Assembly: GCF_000712975.1 (NCBI RefSeq) | Contig: NZ_JHQL01000006.1 | Coordinates: 1 to 64,000, forward strand | Origin: Vreelandella neptunia | GTDB lineage: Bacteria; Pseudomonadota; Gammaproteobacteria; Pseudomonadales; Halomonadaceae | Direction of reading: 5' to 3' | Length of the DNA: 64,000 nt | Shown: positions 61,249 through 64,000 of the stretch, piece after piece | Numbering within the stretch: position 1 is the first letter of the stretch | Layout of the letters: each line of letters begins with the position of its first letter | Notes under the pieces: generated by a model | Told to the model about the DNA's origin: nothing | The model's database searches: none | The model's input: the letters and a program-made list of their open reading frames with translations, nothing else | Made by a program: the position numbers and the translations under genes

Positions 61249-61363
61249 GATGAAAGCCTATGATGACAGCACAGTGACAACCACACTGTCGCCAGTGCAG
61301 TGCTGGGGTATAGGGGCATGTGTAACCAATCATACACAATAAGTGGCTAACTATCAGACATGC

Positions 61364-61390
61364 AAAAACCCGGCTGAGGGCCGGGTTTTT
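61364..61390. terminator. rpmG terminator
   Basis: Hairpin of stem ACCCGGC / GCCGGGT flanked by AAAA and TTTTT. It functions on either strand; it ends the rpmB-rpmG transcript. Confidence 0.9.
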
Positions 61391-61435
61391 CAACAGGCAC
61401 TCGCCTGCGGTGAAAGCCGATCATTGTAATCGCGA

Positions 61436-61591
61436 TTACTTGATCTTGGCTTCCTTGTAGATAACGTGCTTACGGACGACCGGGTCGTATTTCTTGAATT
61501 CGAACTTATCCGGTGTGTTCCGCTTGTTCTTATCAGTGGTGTAGAAGTGGCCTGTACCGGCACTAGACACCAGCTTGATCTTATCGCGCAT
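61436..61591 (-). CDS. rpmG: 50S ribosomal protein L33
   Basis: 51 residues: starts [20 protein letters not shown], ends VIYKEAKIK. Full-length L33 without the Zn-binding Cys pairs (the C-minus form). It starts at ATG 61591, 25 bp after rpmB, with GAG upstream, and forms the usual rpmB-rpmG operon. Confidence 0.97.
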   Translation of the reverse strand: MRDKIKLVSSAGTGHFYTTDKNKRNTPDKFEFKKYDPVVRKHVIYKEAKIK

Positions 61592-61616
61592 GGTTTAACT
61601 CTCCCAAAATGCTAGC

Positions 61617-61853
61617 TTAGATGGCGTCGCCGCGCTTGCGGATATCAGCCAGAACCGTTTCGATACCTTTCTTGTCAATAATACGCATTCCTTTAGAGGA
61701 AACGCGCAGCTTGACGAAGCGGTTTTCAGCTTCAACCCAAAAACGATGGGTGTGCAGGTTCGGCAAGAAACGACGACGTGTCTTACGCTGGGAGTGAGAA
61801 ACGTTATTACCAGTTACCGGACGCTTGCCGGTAACCTGACATACTTTGGACAT
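61617..61853 (-). CDS. rpmB: 50S ribosomal protein L28
   Basis: 78 residues starting [20 protein letters not shown]. Basic, normal length for L28. ATG 61853 follows TTGGAGG. Extra upstream codons to 61898 are not part of it. First gene of the rpmBG operon, with a strong promoter about 130 bp upstream. Confidence 0.97.
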   Translation of the reverse strand: MSKVCQVTGKRPVTGNNVSHSQRKTRRRFLPNLHTHRFWVEAENRFVKLRVSSKGMRIIDKKGIETVLADIRKRGDAI

Positions 61854-61980
61854 GAGAGCCTCCAACCGCTTGGCGAGTTGTTCAAAACTGTCGGGCAAAC
61901 CGGAGCAGGGAGGGAGTCGACGCAGTTAACCGCCTAGCTGTACCCAAATCCGTTATTCAACCCAAGTTTAAAGGTGGCAC

Positions 61981-62009
61981 TTTATACCAGAGCACCCGGC
62001 TACCAGCAA
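61981..62009 (-). promoter_or_regulatory. Sigma-70 promoter of rpmBG
   Basis: On the minus strand TTGCTG (62009-62004) and TATAAA (61986-61981) are separated by exactly 17 bp. It would give a leader of about 120 nt. Confidence 0.7.
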
Positions 62010-62022
62010 GCAAAAACGCCTA

Positions 62023-62047
62023 AAAATGCCAAAAAAGGCACTTTTCG
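62023..62047 (-). terminator. Weak terminator after radC
   Basis: On the minus strand AAAGTGCC-TTTTTT-GGCATTTT, an 8-bp stem including one G:T pair and a T-run, is found about 57 bp past the radC stop. Confidence 0.5.
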
Positions 62048-62103
62048 GACAATTTACTTAGATAAACAGCGAGAATTTGACGTCGCACTATTTTCATTAA
62101 TTG

Positions 62104-62778
62104 CTATAGCCAGCCGCGCTCGGCAAACGAAACCACGTCACCGTCCCCCACCACAAAATGATCAAGTACCCGCACATCAAAAAGCGCGAGGGCATCTTTT
62201 AGGCGTTCAGTGATACGTCGATCAGCATCGCTTGGCTCAGCAACACCCGACGGGTGATTGTGTGCCAGGATGACAGCACCAGCGTGTAGTTCGAGCGCAC
62301 GCTTGGCAACTTCGCGGGGGTAAACGGATGCGCTGTCTAGGGTACCGCGAAATAGGGATTCATAGCGAATAATTCGATGCTGTGTATCCAAAAAAAGCAC
62401 CGCAAACTCTTCATGACCCAAATGACGCAGCTGAGAGCTTAGGTAATGACGCACCAACGCCGGAGAGGTGAGCGCATTGCCGCGGGCAAGCTGGCTCGCC
62501 ATGTGCCGCCTGGAAAGCTCAAGGGTCGCCTGAAGCTGAGCGAATTTGGCACTTCCAAGCCCCCTGGCTGCACAAAATTGATCCTGATCTGCTTCCAAAA
62601 GCTGCCTTAACCCACCAAAGCTGGCCAGCAGGTCCCGGGCCAAATCGACTGCCGAGCGCCCTTGAACGCCGACGCGTAAAAAAATGGCCAGAAGCTCAGC
62701 GTCTGAGAGCGCCTGCACACCCATGTTCAACAGCTTCTCTCGTGGCCGCTCACCCTCTGGCCAGTGATTGATCCCCAT
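62104..62778 (-). CDS. radC: RadC-family JAB1/MPN protein
   Basis: 224 residues from ATG 62778 (GGGAGG upstream). Helix-hairpin-helix at the N terminus ([19 protein letters not shown]) and a JAMM-type metal site at the C terminus: [14 protein letters not shown] with the upstream Glu. Once called a DNA repair protein, but the role is not settled. It is divergent from coaBC. Confidence 0.93.
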   Translation of the reverse strand: MGINHWPEGERPREKLLNMGVQALSDAELLAIFLRVGVQGRSAVDLARDLLASFGGLRQLLEADQDQFCAARGLGSAKFAQLQATLELSRRHMASQLARGNALTSPALVRHYLSSQLRHLGHEEFAVLFLDTQHRIIRYESLFRGTLDSASVYPREVAKRALELHAGAVILAHNHPSGVAEPSDADRRITERLKDALALFDVRVLDHFVVGDGDVVSFAERGWL

Positions 62779-62928
62779 CGCCGCCTCCCTGCCCATGCTG
62801 ACAGCACTGCCCGCGCTTGCCACTGCGCACCCTTATTGGCTTTTCCAACGTCTGGCTGAGCATGCCAAAATAACCGGCCAAATGGTATGGTACACACCTT
62901 TAACAAACGCTACATGGGACTGCCCATC

Positions 62929-64000
62929 ATGGCCTTATTATCGCCAAGTCCATCAACATCGCTGATTGGCAAACGCCTGCTGCTCGGTGTTAGCGCCGGT
63001 ATTGCGGCCTACAAAAGCGCGCTGATTGTTCGGTTACTAAAGCAGGCGGGCTGTGAGGTTCGCGTGGTGATGACCGAGGGTGCCCAAGCGTTTATCACGC
63101 CGTTAACGCTTCAAGCACTGTCAGGGGAGCCCGTACGCACCTCGCTACTTGATCCTGAGGCGGAAGCAGGCATGGGCCATATCGAGCTAGCCCGCTGGGC
63201 AGATGCGATTCTGATCGCCCCAGCCACAGCCGACTTAATCGCACGCTTGGTGCATGGCATGGCAGACGATCTGCTGACCACTCTGTGTCTGGCCTCGGAA
63301 GCCCCCAAGCTGATCGCCCCAGCCATGAATCAGGCCATGTGGCGTCACCCTGCAACCCAGCGCAACGTGAATCAGTTAGCCACCGACGGCTGGCAACTCA
63401 TTGGTCCCGCTGCAGGCGACCAAGCCTGTGGCGACGTAGGGCCCGGACGAATGAGCGAACCAGACGTTATTGTTGATTTCTTAGCTCAGCACTTTGCTTC
63501 TGCTGCAAAATCACCAGCGCCAACTTCTGCGCCACACGTCGTCATCACCGCAGGTCCTACCCGCGAAGCGCTAGATCCTGTGCGCTATCTCTCCAATCAC
63601 AGCTCGGGGAAGATGGGGTATGCGCTAGCCGCGCAAGCAGCAAACCAGGGGGCACGGGTGACGCTGATAAGCGGTCCGGTTACTCTACCCACCCCCAATG
63701 GCGTTGAGCGGATTGATGTGGAAACCGCCGTGCAAATGCACCATGAAGCGTTAACACTAGCGCCTCATGCAGCCCTATTTATTGGCTGTGCTGCGGTCGC
63801 CGACTACCGCGCCGCCAGCGCGGCCGAGCATAAAATCAAAAAAACTGACGACAGCGATACGCTAACGCTGACGCTGGTCAAAAACCCGGACATTATTGCC
63901 GATGTGGCCGCGCTGCCTACTGACCAACGCCCCTTGGTAGTGGGGTTTGCTGCTGAAACCCAGGAGGTCGCGCACTATGCAGAAGATAAGCTAACCCGCA
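62929..64000 (+). CDS. coaBC: Phosphopantothenoylcysteine decarboxylase/synthetase, 5' part
   Basis: Two steps of coenzyme A synthesis. The window holds about 357 residues and the gene runs off the right end. The N-terminal CoaC flavin domain has [32 protein letters not shown] and the active-site [12 protein letters not shown] with PAMNQAMW (an Asn used in decarboxylation). The CoaB domain begins near [20 protein letters not shown], with [10 protein letters not shown]. Start uncertain: ATG 62929 or in-frame 62914; neither has a strong ribosome site. Confidence 0.9.
   Translation, partial: MALLSPSPSTSLIGKRLLLGVSAGIAAYKSALIVRLLKQAGCEVRVVMTEGAQAFITPLTLQALSGEPVRTSLLDPEAEAGMGHIELARWADAILIAPATADLIARLVHGMADDLLTTLCLASEAPKLIAPAMNQAMWRHPATQRNVNQLATDGWQLIGPAAGDQACGDVGPGRMSEPDVIVDFLAQHFASAAKSPAPTSAPHVVITAGPTREALDPVRYLSNHSSGKMGYALAAQAANQGARVTLISGPVTLPTPNGVERIDVETAVQMHHEALTLAPHAALFIGCAAVADYRAASAAEHKIKKTDDSDTLTLTLVKNPDIIADVAALPTDQRPLVVGFAAETQEVAHYAEDKLTR

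Overview
The window is a contiguous stretch of a gammaproteobacterial chromosome, most likely from the Halomonas/Vreelandella group. That assignment is an inference from three things: a moderate GC content by eye, a gene order that partly follows Pseudomonas (metK-tkt-epd-pgk-fba; clpB-pgeF-rluD-bamD-PP0621-thiO-fimT), and TRAP-type uptake systems. I see no rRNA, tRNA, CRISPR array, insertion sequence or intact prophage. Nearly everything is housekeeping, so the interest lies in regulation and in the non-coding DNA.

Layout. 1-825: two tandem copies of a long palindromic repeat with strong terminators, then AT-rich DNA. 826-6801: a methyltransferase, dgt, a NERD protein, a phosphatase/yciH pair, a small acidic exported protein and a phasin-like protein. 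6922-13469 (minus): fba, pgk, epd, an lrgAB-like pair and tkt (lower glycolysis/gluconeogenesis, pentose phosphate and PLP precursor supply). 13713-18847: metK, exported-type ligB, an AEC transporter and metF. 18961-22240 (minus): a TAXI-type TRAP transporter operon with its own control region. 22588-27877: yheV, prlC, an NSS transporter, a gamma-carbonic anhydrase and a YdjM-like membrane protein. 27853-33393: lldR-dctB-dctD facing lldD. 33541-39470: pssA and the branched-chain amino acid genes ilvC/ilvY and ilvIH, with an unusually structured ilvI leader. 39584-46989: clpB, pgeF, rluD, bamD and a chemoreceptor. 47014-57999: nadE, PP0621, thiO, an orphan fimT, trxB, acnA, maeA and a thiosulfate-type transporter. 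58624-64000: thioesterase, rlmI, mutM, rpmG, rpmB, radC and the start of coaBC, which runs off the end.

How parts work together. The LldR-like regulator, DctB and DctD overlap end to end and form one operon. Two identical 17-bp palindromes in the lldR-lldD intergenic region look like LldR operators. About 5.6 kb away, the TAXI-TRAP operon has a good sigma-54 (-24/-12) promoter preceded by two tandem imperfect inverted repeats placed where DctD enhancer sites would be. Together this suggests one control circuit for lactate or dicarboxylate oxidation and uptake, with a 7-bp tandem repeat (7 copies) abutting the enhancer. The second notable region is the approximately 335-nt ilvI leader. It has nine small hairpins, and one 6-nt segment could pair with either of two identical downstream partners, which would suit a cis-acting RNA.
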